This document shows positions 26,331 to 33,872 of a stretch of DNA of 64,000 bases, one piece after another. The position numbers were made by a program, and so were the translations under genes. The notes under the pieces are model-generated. The model was not told the origin of the DNA. It did not search any database and saw nothing but the letters and a program-made list of their open reading frames with translations. Location: contig NZ_CP075191.1 in the NCBI RefSeq assembly GCF_020510625.1, positions 4,131,501-4,195,500 of the forward strand. Direction: 5' to 3'. The first letter of the stretch is position 1, and each line of letters begins with the position of its first letter. The stretch comes from Ferribacterium limneticum. GTDB lineage: Bacteria; Pseudomonadota; Gammaproteobacteria; Burkholderiales; Rhodocyclaceae.

Positions 26331-26345
26331 TTTTTTCTCCTCTCT

Positions 26346-27815
26346 CTACAGGGTCTTGCGTAAATTGACCGGGGGGATATTGAGCGACTCGCGGTATTTG
26401 GCAACCGTCCGTCGGGCAACTACGATTCCCTGTTGGCCTAGTATTTCGGATAATTGGCTATCCGACAAGGGCTTCTTGCCATCCTCGGCAGCGATCAACT
26501 GCTTGATCAATGCCCGGATGGCCGTGGCAGAACAGGCACCACCGGTATCGGTGGCGACATGGCTGCCAAAGAAGTATTTCAGTTCGAAGATACCGCGTGG
26601 TGTCGCCATGTATTTCTGGCTGGTCACCCGCGATACGGTCGACTCGTGCAGGCCGAGAATATCGGCAATTTCACGCAAGACCAGCGGCCGCATGGCTACT
26701 TCGCCATGTTCGAAGAACTGGCGCTGGCGGTCGACGATGGTCTGCGTGACACGGTGTATGGTTTCAAAGCGCTGCTGGACATTCTTGATCAGCCAGCGCG
26801 CTTCCTGCAATTGCGTGGACAGGTTGCCGTTGCCGCGCCGCTGCTTGGCGAGAATCTCGGCATACAGGCGGTTGATGCGCAGTCGCGGATAGGCGTCGGG
26901 ATTGATGTAGGCAGTCCATTTGCCCTTCAGCTTTTTCACGATCACGTCCGGCGTGATGTAGCGCGCTTCAATCTGGGCATAGCCGGCCGCCGGCCGCGGG
27001 TTGAGGCTGGTGATCAGGCTGTGCGCGGCCTTCAAGGCCTCGTCATCGCAGCCGGTCAGGCGACGAATCTTGGCGAAATCGCGGGCAGCCAGCAGTTCGA
27101 GATGCTTGTCGACAATGGAGAGAGCCAGCGTTCGCTCCGCACTCTCCGGCAAGACCTTGAGCTGCAGGGTCAGACACTCCTGCAGACTGCGGGCGCCAAT
27201 GCCGATCGGGTCGAAATTCTGGATATGGCGCAAGGCGATTTCCAGCTCTTCGATTTCAATTTCGTACTCCGGCGGCAGGGTTTCCCACAGTTCGACCAGC
27301 GTCGCCGAGAGATAACCATCGTCGTCGAGCGCTTCGATCAGGAAGCGCACCAGACTGCGGTCGCGCTCCGACACCTGGGTCATGCCCAGCTGCCAGCCTA
27401 GATGGTCGCGCAGACTGACGTTGGCGGCATGGATGTCGCGGGAATCGCTATCGTCGTCCTCGTCGCGCCCGGCGCCGGTGAAGGTACCGGCATCGGAAGA
27501 CCAGCGATCATCGTCCACTTCGGATGGGGCTGACGGAACATCCTGCTCGCGCTCTTCGCGGGCATCCCGTTCTTCCCGCTCAACCTTCTGCTCGCGTTCG
27601 CCTTCGCTGCTTTGCGGCGCATCGAACTGCTGGGCGGATGAGAAACTCTCGCCAGCGTGCTCGTCTTCACGTTCCAGCATTGGGTTTTCGAGCAGGTAAC
27701 GCTCGATTTCCTGCTGCATCTCGACAGTCGACAACTGAAGAAGCTTGATCGACTGCTGGAGCTGAGGGGTCAGCGCCAGATGCTGGGATAGTTTTAGCTG
27801 GAGGGCAGGCTTCAT
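26346..27815 (-). CDS. rpoN: RNA polymerase sigma-54 factor
   Basis: A 489-residue sigma-54. Region I is Gln/Leu-rich (MKPALQLKLSQHLALTPQLQ, then SIKLLQLSTVEMQQEI), region II is acidic (about 50-130), the core-binding domain follows, an HTH is near REIADILGLHESTVSRVTSQ and the RpoN box ARRTVAKYRE lies near the C terminus. It directs transcription from -24/-12 promoters with AAA+ activators. It is 27 bases after lptB on the same strand, so it is the centre of a recA-to-hprK block. Confidence 0.97.
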   Translation of the reverse strand: MKPALQLKLSQHLALTPQLQQSIKLLQLSTVEMQQEIERYLLENPMLEREDEHAGESFSSAQQFDAPQSSEGEREQKVEREERDAREEREQDVPSAPSEVDDDRWSSDAGTFTGAGRDEDDDSDSRDIHAANVSLRDHLGWQLGMTQVSERDRSLVRFLIEALDDDGYLSATLVELWETLPPEYEIEIEELEIALRHIQNFDPIGIGARSLQECLTLQLKVLPESAERTLALSIVDKHLELLAARDFAKIRRLTGCDDEALKAAHSLITSLNPRPAAGYAQIEARYITPDVIVKKLKGKWTAYINPDAYPRLRINRLYAEILAKQRRGNGNLSTQLQEARWLIKNVQQRFETIHRVTQTIVDRQRQFFEHGEVAMRPLVLREIADILGLHESTVSRVTSQKYMATPRGIFELKYFFGSHVATDTGGACSATAIRALIKQLIAAEDGKKPLSDSQLSEILGQQGIVVARRTVAKYRESLNIPPVNLRKTL

Positions 27816-27842
27816 CGGATAGTGTCGGGTCGGGTCTGTCGG

Positions 27843-28577
27843 TCAGAGCCTGAAATGCTCGCCGAGATAAACCTTCCGTACGCTTTCATTATCAACGATT
27901 TCGGCCGGACGTCCAGCGGCCAGTACGTTTCCGGCGTTGATGATGTAGGCGTGATCGCAGATGCCGAGGGTTTCACGGACGTTGTGGTCGGTAATCAGCA
28001 CGCCGATGCCCCGCTCCTTGAGGAAGCGAATGATCTTCTGGATTTCGAGTACGGCGATCGGATCAACGCCGGCAAACGGCTCGTCAAGCAGGATGAATCG
28101 CGGGTTGGTAGCCAGCGCCCGGGCAATTTCAACCCGCCGGCGCTCGCCACCAGACAATGCCGAGGCATTGACGTGGCGAACATGCCCGACATGCAGTTCA
28201 TTGAGCAGGCCTTCCAGACGGTCGTTCAACTCAGCTTCAGGGAGCTTGAGCAGTTCGAGGACAGCGCGGATATTTTCCTCGACGTTGAGCTTGCGGAAAA
28301 CCGAGGCTTCCTGCGGCAGGTAGGACAAGCCGAGCCGAGCCCGGCTGTGCATGGGCAGGTGGGTCAGACGGTTGTCGTCAATGTAGACCTCGCCGCCATC
28401 GGCCGCCACCAGGCCAACGATCATATAGAAACAGGTCGTCTTGCCGGCACCGTTCGGGCCGAGCAAACCGACGACCTCGCCGGATTTGACCTCAAAGGAA
28501 ACGTCTTCGACGACGGTCCGCGTCTTGTAGCGTTTCTTCAGGTTGTTGGCCGAGAGTTTGGCGACTAGGGTATTCAT
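27843..28577 (-). CDS. lptB: LPS export ABC transporter ATP-binding protein LptB
   Basis: A 244-residue ATPase that drives LPS extraction from the inner membrane with LptFG. Walker A is GLLGPNGAGKTT, the signature motif LSGGERRRVEIARA, Walker B FILLDEPFAGVDP, and FKMI-like FYMIVGLVAADGG is typical of LptB. In most Proteobacteria lptC and lptA precede it; here recX does, and its start overlaps the end of recX by 4 bases. lptA and lptC are not in the window. Confidence 0.95.
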   Translation of the reverse strand: MNTLVAKLSANNLKKRYKTRTVVEDVSFEVKSGEVVGLLGPNGAGKTTCFYMIVGLVAADGGEVYIDDNRLTHLPMHSRARLGLSYLPQEASVFRKLNVEENIRAVLELLKLPEAELNDRLEGLLNELHVGHVRHVNASALSGGERRRVEIARALATNPRFILLDEPFAGVDPIAVLEIQKIIRFLKERGIGVLITDHNVRETLGICDHAYIINAGNVLAAGRPAEIVDNESVRKVYLGEHFRL

Positions 28578-29005
28578 TGATCGACTCCGCGCATCACCCG
28601 GCGAATCGCATCACCGGAAAAACCGCGATATTGCAGGAAACGCATCTGCTTGGCACGTTCTTCGGCAGATTCTGGGAGGTGGCCAAATTTTTTGGCCCAA
28701 ATGGCCCGGCAACGGTCGGTCTCGTCGCCTGCCTCCGGCAGGGCGGCGGCGATGTCGTCATCGCCGACTCCTTTTTGCCGAAGTTCCTGCTTCAGGCGGG
28801 CGTTGCCGTAGCGACCGGCCCGCGCCACGACGCGCTGGGCGGCGTAGCGGTGATCGGAAAGCAGGCGCTCGGCCTGCAGGGTGTCGAGCACGCCGTCGAG
28901 TTCTTCTTCGAACTCGGCGTGTGCCGCGAGCTTGGCCTTCAACTCGGCCCGGCAATAATCTCGCCGGGTCAGGAGTTGCAGGGCGCGCACGCGCAGGTCA
29001 GGCAT
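28574..29005 (-). CDS. recX: RecA regulatory protein RecX
   Basis: A 143-residue three-helix-repeat protein that modulates RecA filaments and ATPase. LQLLTRRDYCRAELKAKL, AERLLSDHRYAAQRVVARAG and GVGDDDIAAAL are typical RecX repeats. It overlaps recA by 8 bases and lptB by 4, so recA-recX-lptB are transcribed together. Start at 29005 (MPDLRVRALQLL) fits the family. Confidence 0.93.
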   Translation of the reverse strand: MPDLRVRALQLLTRRDYCRAELKAKLAAHAEFEEELDGVLDTLQAERLLSDHRYAAQRVVARAGRYGNARLKQELRQKGVGDDDIAAALPEAGDETDRCRAIWAKKFGHLPESAEERAKQMRFLQYRGFSGDAIRRVMRGVDQ

Positions 29006-30029
29006 CCGCAGCCTTGGCCGCCTTGACCGGCTTGATCACGTTGGTGCTGGCAGCCTCGCGGATCGCCGCTTCGATTTCCTGGGCAATTTCCGGGTTGGCG
29101 CGCAGGAATTCGCGAGCGTTGTCCTTGCCCTGGCCAATCTTTTCGCCCTTGTAGGCGTACCAGGCGCCGGATTTGTCGACCAGCTTGTGGGCGACGCCCA
29201 TTTCGACGATTTCGCCATGGCGGGAAATGCCTTCGCCGTAGAGGATGTCGAAGATGGCTTCGCGGAAGGGCGGGGCGACCTTGTTCTTGACCACCTTGAC
29301 CTTGGTTTCGCTGCCGATGACTTCGTCGCCCTTCTTGATTGCGCCGATGCGGCGGATGTCGAGGCGAACCGAAGCGTAGAACTTGAGTGCATTGCCGCCG
29401 GTGGTCGTTTCCGGCGAGCCGAACATGACGCCGATCTTCATGCGGATCTGGTTGATGAAGATGACCAGCGTGTTGGTCTTCTTGATGTTGGCGGTCAGCT
29501 TGCGCAGGGCCTGGCTCATCAGGCGGGCGTGCAGGCCGACCATCTGGTCGCCCATTTCGCCTTCGATTTCGGCGCGCGGGGTGAGGGCGGCGACCGAGTC
29601 GACGACGATGATGTCGACCGAGCCGGAACGGACCAGCATGTCGGCGATTTCGAGGGCCTGCTCGCCGGTGTCCGGCTGCGAGATCAGCAGGTCGCCGACA
29701 TTGACGCCGAGCTTCTGGGCGTATTGCGGATCGAGCGCGTGTTCGGCGTCGATGAAGGCCGCCGTGCCGCCCAGCTTCTGCATTTCGGCCACGACCTGCA
29801 GGCAGAGCGTGGTCTTGCCGGAGGATTCCGGACCATAGATTTCAACGACGCGACCGCGCGGCAGGCCGCCAACGCCAAGCGCAATGTCCAGACCGAGCGA
29901 ACCGGTAGACACGACCTGAATGCCTTCGTCGATTTCGGCATCGCCCATCTTCATGATGGAGCCTTTGCCGAATTGCTTTTCGATCTGTTGCAGCGCTGCG
30001 GCGAGCGCTTTTGCCTTGTTGTCGTCCAT
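28998..30029 (-). CDS. recA: Recombinase RecA
   Basis: A 343-residue RecA, the strand-exchange protein and SOS co-protease. Walker A GPESSGKT is at residues 66-73; EGEMGDQMVGLHARLMSQAL and the L2 loop MFGSPETTTGGNALKF are conserved. The reading frame stays open well upstream to 31079, but ATG 30029, with GAGGT 8 bases before it, gives the canonical N terminus MDDNKAKALAAALQQIEKQF. A LexA box lies 127 bases upstream of the start. Confidence 0.97.
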   Translation of the reverse strand: MDDNKAKALAAALQQIEKQFGKGSIMKMGDAEIDEGIQVVSTGSLGLDIALGVGGLPRGRVVEIYGPESSGKTTLCLQVVAEMQKLGGTAAFIDAEHALDPQYAQKLGVNVGDLLISQPDTGEQALEIADMLVRSGSVDIIVVDSVAALTPRAEIEGEMGDQMVGLHARLMSQALRKLTANIKKTNTLVIFINQIRMKIGVMFGSPETTTGGNALKFYASVRLDIRRIGAIKKGDEVIGSETKVKVVKNKVAPPFREAIFDILYGEGISRHGEIVEMGVAHKLVDKSGAWYAYKGEKIGQGKDNAREFLRANPEIAQEIEAAIREAASTNVIKPVKAAKAADA

Positions 30030-30155
30030 GGTGTTACCTCGAAAATTTGAGCGGATTATGGCACAGGGGCCAAAGATGGAATAGAAATTGCAGGAATCGT
30101 TTTGTTTCGCCAGGCGACGAACGCGGTATATTTCTCGCCGAGCTGAATTCAGAAT

Positions 30156-30175
30156 TACTGTGTATAAATACAGTA
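30156..30175. promoter_or_regulatory. LexA (SOS) box between recA and a divergent small gene
   Basis: The sequence contains CTGT-N8-ACAG at 30158-30173 with AT-rich centre GTATAAAT, flanked by TA on each side to make a 20-base near-palindrome. This is the classical LexA operator of Gamma/Betaproteobacteria. It is 127 bases before recA (minus strand) and 36 bases before the small secreted protein gene (plus strand), so either or both could be SOS-controlled. Confidence 0.85.
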
Positions 30176-30210
30176 CATTGTTCCACCTTTTCTTGGCAAG
30201 AAAATTCTTC

Positions 30211-30402
30211 ATGCTGATCAGATGCTTATCCATTTTTGCCCTGTTTTTCGCGTCGACCGTGGCAATCGCTGAGCCGGCCCCCTGGTACTGGTGGGTCAGC
30301 CAGCTGGACGGCACGCGGGTCTGCAACCAGACACCGCTCGGCGAGGGCTGGACCTGGGAACCGACCCCCTTCAAGGACGCTCGCTGCCGCGTTCGGCTCT
30401 GA
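30211..30402 (+). CDS. Small secreted protein, unknown function
   Basis: A 63-residue protein with a signal peptide (MLIRCLSIFALFFASTVAIA) and a 43-residue mature part rich in Trp and with two cysteines (APWYWWVSQLDGTRVCNQT, then GWTWEPTPFKDARCRVRL), which could form one disulfide. I do not recognise a named family, though the W-x-S-x-LDG...VC pattern suggests a conserved secreted domain. The gene sits 36 bases after the LexA box and 2 bases before the pseudouridine synthase gene, so both may be read from an SOS-influenced promoter. Confidence 0.7.
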   Translation: MLIRCLSIFALFFASTVAIAEPAPWYWWVSQLDGTRVCNQTPLGEGWTWEPTPFKDARCRVRL

Positions 30403-30404
30403 AC

Positions 30405-31061
30405 GTGGCGATCGCCTATCTGCCGCCGCCGGCCGATGCGTCGGCGGTCATTTTTGCCGATGAATGGCTGATCGTTGCCGATAAACCGGCCGAACTGCTC
30501 TCGGTGCCCGGTCGCGGCGAGGGCATGGACGATTGCCTGGCAAGCCGTGTCCAGCACGAGTACCCGGATGCACTCAGCGTCCATCGGCTCGACATGTCCA
30601 CTTCCGGCTTGCTGGTACTGGCCCGGGGCAAGGACATGCACCGCCAGTTGTCGCGCCTGTTTCAGGACCGGCTGGTCAGCAAGTGCTATGTTGCCGTCGT
30701 CGACGGTCAACTGGCCGATGAAAGTGGCGAGGTGGACCTGCCGCTGATTTGCGACTGGCCGAACCGGCCGCGACAAATGGTCGATTTCGCCATCGGCAAG
30801 CCGTCGCTGACCCGCTTTCGCGTCGTCAGCCGCGACATTGCGGCCAATACCACGCGCCTTGAACTGGAACCGGTCACCGGCCGCTCGCACCAGTTGCGCG
30901 TCCATATGGCCTCGCTCGGCCACCCGATCCTGGGCGATGACCTCTATGGCGGCGAGGCCCACGGCAAGGCCGGACGGCTGCTGCTGCACGCCATGGATCT
31001 GGCCTTCATTCATCCGGCGACCGGCGAGCCCGTGCAATTTCACAGCGACGCACCGTTTTGA
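30405..31061 (+). CDS. RluA-family pseudouridine synthase
   Basis: A 218-residue enzyme that isomerises uridine to pseudouridine in rRNA or tRNA. The catalytic Asp is in SVHRLDMSTSGLLVLARG, and GRSHQLRVHMASLGHPILGD is the RluA-type C-terminal motif. There is no S4 RNA-binding domain. The frame is open to 30291 within the preceding gene, but GTG at 30405, 2 bases after its stop, is the most sensible start. Target site cannot be assigned. Confidence 0.88.
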   Translation: MAIAYLPPPADASAVIFADEWLIVADKPAELLSVPGRGEGMDDCLASRVQHEYPDALSVHRLDMSTSGLLVLARGKDMHRQLSRLFQDRLVSKCYVAVVDGQLADESGEVDLPLICDWPNRPRQMVDFAIGKPSLTRFRVVSRDIAANTTRLELEPVTGRSHQLRVHMASLGHPILGDDLYGGEAHGKAGRLLLHAMDLAFIHPATGEPVQFHSDAPF

Positions 31062-31132
31062 CCCCGCGAATACACGCAATAACCTTATAATCCTCGCGTT
31101 TTCAACCTCTTACCGTCGTTGATCCTGCGATC

Positions 31133-32680
31133 ATGCTGATCTGGTTCGTCGTTCTCTACCTGCTCGTTTCCATCGGCATCGGCCTGTTCGCGGCAACGCG
31201 CGTCCATAGCGCCAAGGATTTCGCGGTCGCCGGCCGCCATCTGCCGCTGCCGGTCGTCACTGCCACCGTCTTTGCCACCTGGTTTGGCGCCGAGGCGGTG
31301 TTCGGCGTCTCCGCCACCTTCGTCAAGGATGGCCTGACCGGCGTCGTCGCCGACCCCTTCGGCTCGTCGATGTGCCTGATCATCGCCGGCATCTTCTTCT
31401 CGCGGAAGCTCTACAAACTCAACATCCTGACGCTGGGCGACTATTTCCGCCTGCGCTACAACCGCACGGTCGAAGTACTGACCACGCTGTGCATCGTCGC
31501 CTCCTACCTCGGCTGGGTATCGGCCCAGATCAAGGCGCTCGGGCTGGTCTTCAATGTCGTCACCAACGGTTTCATTAGCCAGACGGCGGGCATGATCCTC
31601 GGCGCCGCCATCGTCCTGACCTACACCACCTTCGGCGGCATGCTCTCGGTGGCCATTCTCGATTTCGTCCAGATGGGCGTAATCATGGGCGGCATGTTGT
31701 ACATCGGCTATATCGTCTCCGGCCTGACCGGCGGCGTCGAACTGGTCATCAACCACGCCTCGGCAGCCGGCAAGCTCGACTTTTTCCCGCCACCCGACCC
31801 GTGGCTGTGGCTGACCTTCCTCGGCGCCTGGATCACCATGATGCTCGGCTCGATCCCGCAGCAGGACGTTTTCCAGCGCATCACCTCGGCCAAGAGCCAG
31901 AAGATCGCGCTGTGGGGCTCGATCCTCGGCGCCTCGATCTATTTCTGCTTCACCTTCGTGCCGATGTTCATCGCCTACTCGGCGACGCTAATTGATCCCG
32001 AATTGTTCAACGGCCTGCTGCAAACCGACTCGCAACTTGTCCTGCCGACCCTGGTCCTCAACCACACCCCGGTCTTCGCCCAGGCCATCTTTTTCGGCGC
32101 CGTGCTCTCGGCCATCATGAGCTGCTCGTCGGCCACCTTGCTGGCACCGTCGGTCGCCTTCTCGGAAAACATCGTGCGCGGCTTCTACCCGCACATGGGC
32201 GATCACCAGTTCCTGCGTGTCATGCGCGGCTCCATCGTCGTCTTTGCCGGCATCGTGCTCGGCTTCGCGCTGTACTCCAACGCCAGCATTTTCAAGATGG
32301 TCGAAAACGCCTACAAGATCACGCTGGCCGGTGCCTTCGTCCCGCTTTTCTTCGGTGCCTTCTGGAAACGGGCAACGACGCAGGGCGCACTGGCGGCGAT
32401 CATCGGTGGTTTGTCGTCGTGGATCCTGGTCGAAGTGCTGGTCAATGTCAGCGGCGAAGGCAGCATCGGCGGCGACTACGCCTACGCGCTGGCCGGCGCC
32501 GGCCAGCTGGTGCCGCCTCAACTGATCGGCCTCGGCGTCAGTATGCTCGGCATGGTCGCCGGCTCGCTGCTGCCGCAATGGGTCGGCCATCCGCTGCCGC
32601 AGGAAAATATCCACGAAGCCCTGCGCCATCGCGCCGCCGGTGAAACCCACCACACGGCGGAACACCCGCACCATCATTGA
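31133..32680 (+). CDS. Sodium:solute symporter (SSS family)
   Basis: A 515-residue inner-membrane transporter with about 13 helices of the SSS/LeuT fold. The first helix is MLIWFVVLYLLVSIGIGLFA, followed by DFAVAGRHLPLPVVTATVFA, typical of this family, and later ITSAKSQKIALWGSILGA and SAIMSCSSATLLAPSVAFSE. Solute is unknown; close family members carry proline, acetate, pantothenate or unknown substrates. The C-terminal tail is histidine-rich (HHTAEHPHHH), which could bind metal. It stands alone between the synthase and a palindromic spacer. Confidence 0.9.
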   Translation: MLIWFVVLYLLVSIGIGLFAATRVHSAKDFAVAGRHLPLPVVTATVFATWFGAEAVFGVSATFVKDGLTGVVADPFGSSMCLIIAGIFFSRKLYKLNILTLGDYFRLRYNRTVEVLTTLCIVASYLGWVSAQIKALGLVFNVVTNGFISQTAGMILGAAIVLTYTTFGGMLSVAILDFVQMGVIMGGMLYIGYIVSGLTGGVELVINHASAAGKLDFFPPPDPWLWLTFLGAWITMMLGSIPQQDVFQRITSAKSQKIALWGSILGASIYFCFTFVPMFIAYSATLIDPELFNGLLQTDSQLVLPTLVLNHTPVFAQAIFFGAVLSAIMSCSSATLLAPSVAFSENIVRGFYPHMGDHQFLRVMRGSIVVFAGIVLGFALYSNASIFKMVENAYKITLAGAFVPLFFGAFWKRATTQGALAAIIGGLSSWILVEVLVNVSGEGSIGGDYAYALAGAGQLVPPQLIGLGVSMLGMVAGSLLPQWVGHPLPQENIHEALRHRAAGETHHTAEHPHHH

Positions 32681-32710
32681 TGCCCTCCGGGGCAACAGCC
32701 ACCGTCGGGA

Positions 32711-32772
32711 TTTGGTAACAATGTCGCCGAACCTGGCGCACCAAAGGCGCCAGCGTAATCATTGTCACCAAA
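32711..32772. promoter_or_regulatory. Large imperfect palindrome between the symporter and VanZ genes
   Basis: Outer arms TTTGGTAACAATG (32711-32723) and CATTGTCACCAAA (32760-32772) pair at 12 of 13 positions. Inside them lies a perfect 7-base stem CTGGCGC/GCGCCAG (32733-32739 and 32747-32753) with a 7-base loop. No T tract follows, so it is more likely an operator or structured leader than a terminator. It lies 45 bases before the VanZ start. Confidence 0.55.
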
Positions 32773-32816
32773 CATAAGGGCTGACGGACCGGCGGATAGC
32801 CCCTAAAATCGGGCTC

Positions 32817-33872
32817 ATGCCCCATCACGGTCGTGGCCCCATCCTGCTTTCCCGCTATTTGGCACTCGCCTGGTTCGGGCTGGTTGTCTATGGCAGCCTG
32901 CACCCGTTCACCGGCTGGCGCGATACCGGCGTTTCGCCGATCGCCTTTCTCGAAGGCGGCTGGCCGCGCTATTGGACGATCTTCGATCTGCTGGCCAACG
33001 TCGCCGTCTACCTGCCGCTCGGCTTCTTTCTGACGCTTGCGCTAAATGGGCTTCCCGGCCGTTTCTCGGCGCTGGTGCTGGCCACCTTGCTTTCCGGCGG
33101 CGTCAGTTTCGGCCTGGAAACCGTGCAGACGTGGCTACCCTCCCGCGTCCCGTCAAATCTCGATCTGGTCTGCAACGCTACCGGCGGCCTGCTCGGTGCG
33201 CTGTGGGCGCAATCGGTCGGCCCCCGGGTCTTTGCCCGGATCGCCGCCCTCGAACACAAACTGATCGCCCCCATTCCCCATGCCGAACTCGGCCTGACCC
33301 TGCTCGGTCTCTGGCTACTGGTGCCGTTATCGCCGGAAACCCTGCTCTTCGGGGCCGGCGATTTGCGCCACCTCCTCGGTTTGACGGGCGCGGTGCCCTT
33401 CGCCGCCGAGAGTTTCGTCATGATCGAAGCCTGCATCACGGCCTTCAATGCCGTCGCCGTCGGCCTGATTGTCCGCATGCTGTGCGCCCGCCAGTTGGTC
33501 GCTTATCTGATCGTGCCGCTCTTCCTGCTCCTCTGCCTGACCGTTGCCACGCTGGCCGCCGCCATCCTGATCAGCCCGGCCGATGCGCTGGCCTGGCTGA
33601 CCCCGGGCGTGCAACTGGGGCTGACCGTCGGCGTTGCCATCCTGGCCGGGGCACTGGCGCTGCCCGCCACCCCACGCCTGATGATTGCCGCACTGGCCCT
33701 GATGGCCGGCACCGTGCTGGTCAATCTGGCCCCGCCCAATCCTTATTCGGCGGCAGCCCTTGCCACCTGGCGGCAGGGACACTTCCTCAATTTCAATGGT
33801 CTGACTCGTCTGGTTGCCACACTATGGCCCTTCCTGACCCTGCCATTCCTGCTGCTGACGACACGCCGCTAG
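32817..33872 (+). CDS. VanZ-like family membrane protein
   Basis: A 351-residue membrane protein. The N-terminal 120 residues are a VanZ-like domain (YGSLHPFTGWRDTG, IFDLLANVAVYLPLGFFLTL, RVPSNLDLVCNATGGLLGA), four helices with conserved polar residues. The remaining residues add about six more helices of no known family. VanZ relatives confer low teicoplanin resistance in Gram-positives; the role in Proteobacteria is unknown. Its 3' end overlaps the P-type ATPase start by 49 bases. Confidence 0.85.
   Translation: MPHHGRGPILLSRYLALAWFGLVVYGSLHPFTGWRDTGVSPIAFLEGGWPRYWTIFDLLANVAVYLPLGFFLTLALNGLPGRFSALVLATLLSGGVSFGLETVQTWLPSRVPSNLDLVCNATGGLLGALWAQSVGPRVFARIAALEHKLIAPIPHAELGLTLLGLWLLVPLSPETLLFGAGDLRHLLGLTGAVPFAAESFVMIEACITAFNAVAVGLIVRMLCARQLVAYLIVPLFLLLCLTVATLAAAILISPADALAWLTPGVQLGLTVGVAILAGALALPATPRLMIAALALMAGTVLVNLAPPNPYSAAALATWRQGHFLNFNGLTRLVATLWPFLTLPFLLLTTRR

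Noticed and set aside
30030..31079. A 350-codon upstream extension of recA
   Set aside because: The extension is antisense to the pseudouridine synthase and the LexA region; RecA begins at ATG 30029 with a good ribosome-binding site.
32972..33823. An upstream extension of the P-type ATPase
   Set aside because: It is the shifted frame of the VanZ gene; the ATPase family N terminus starts at 33824.
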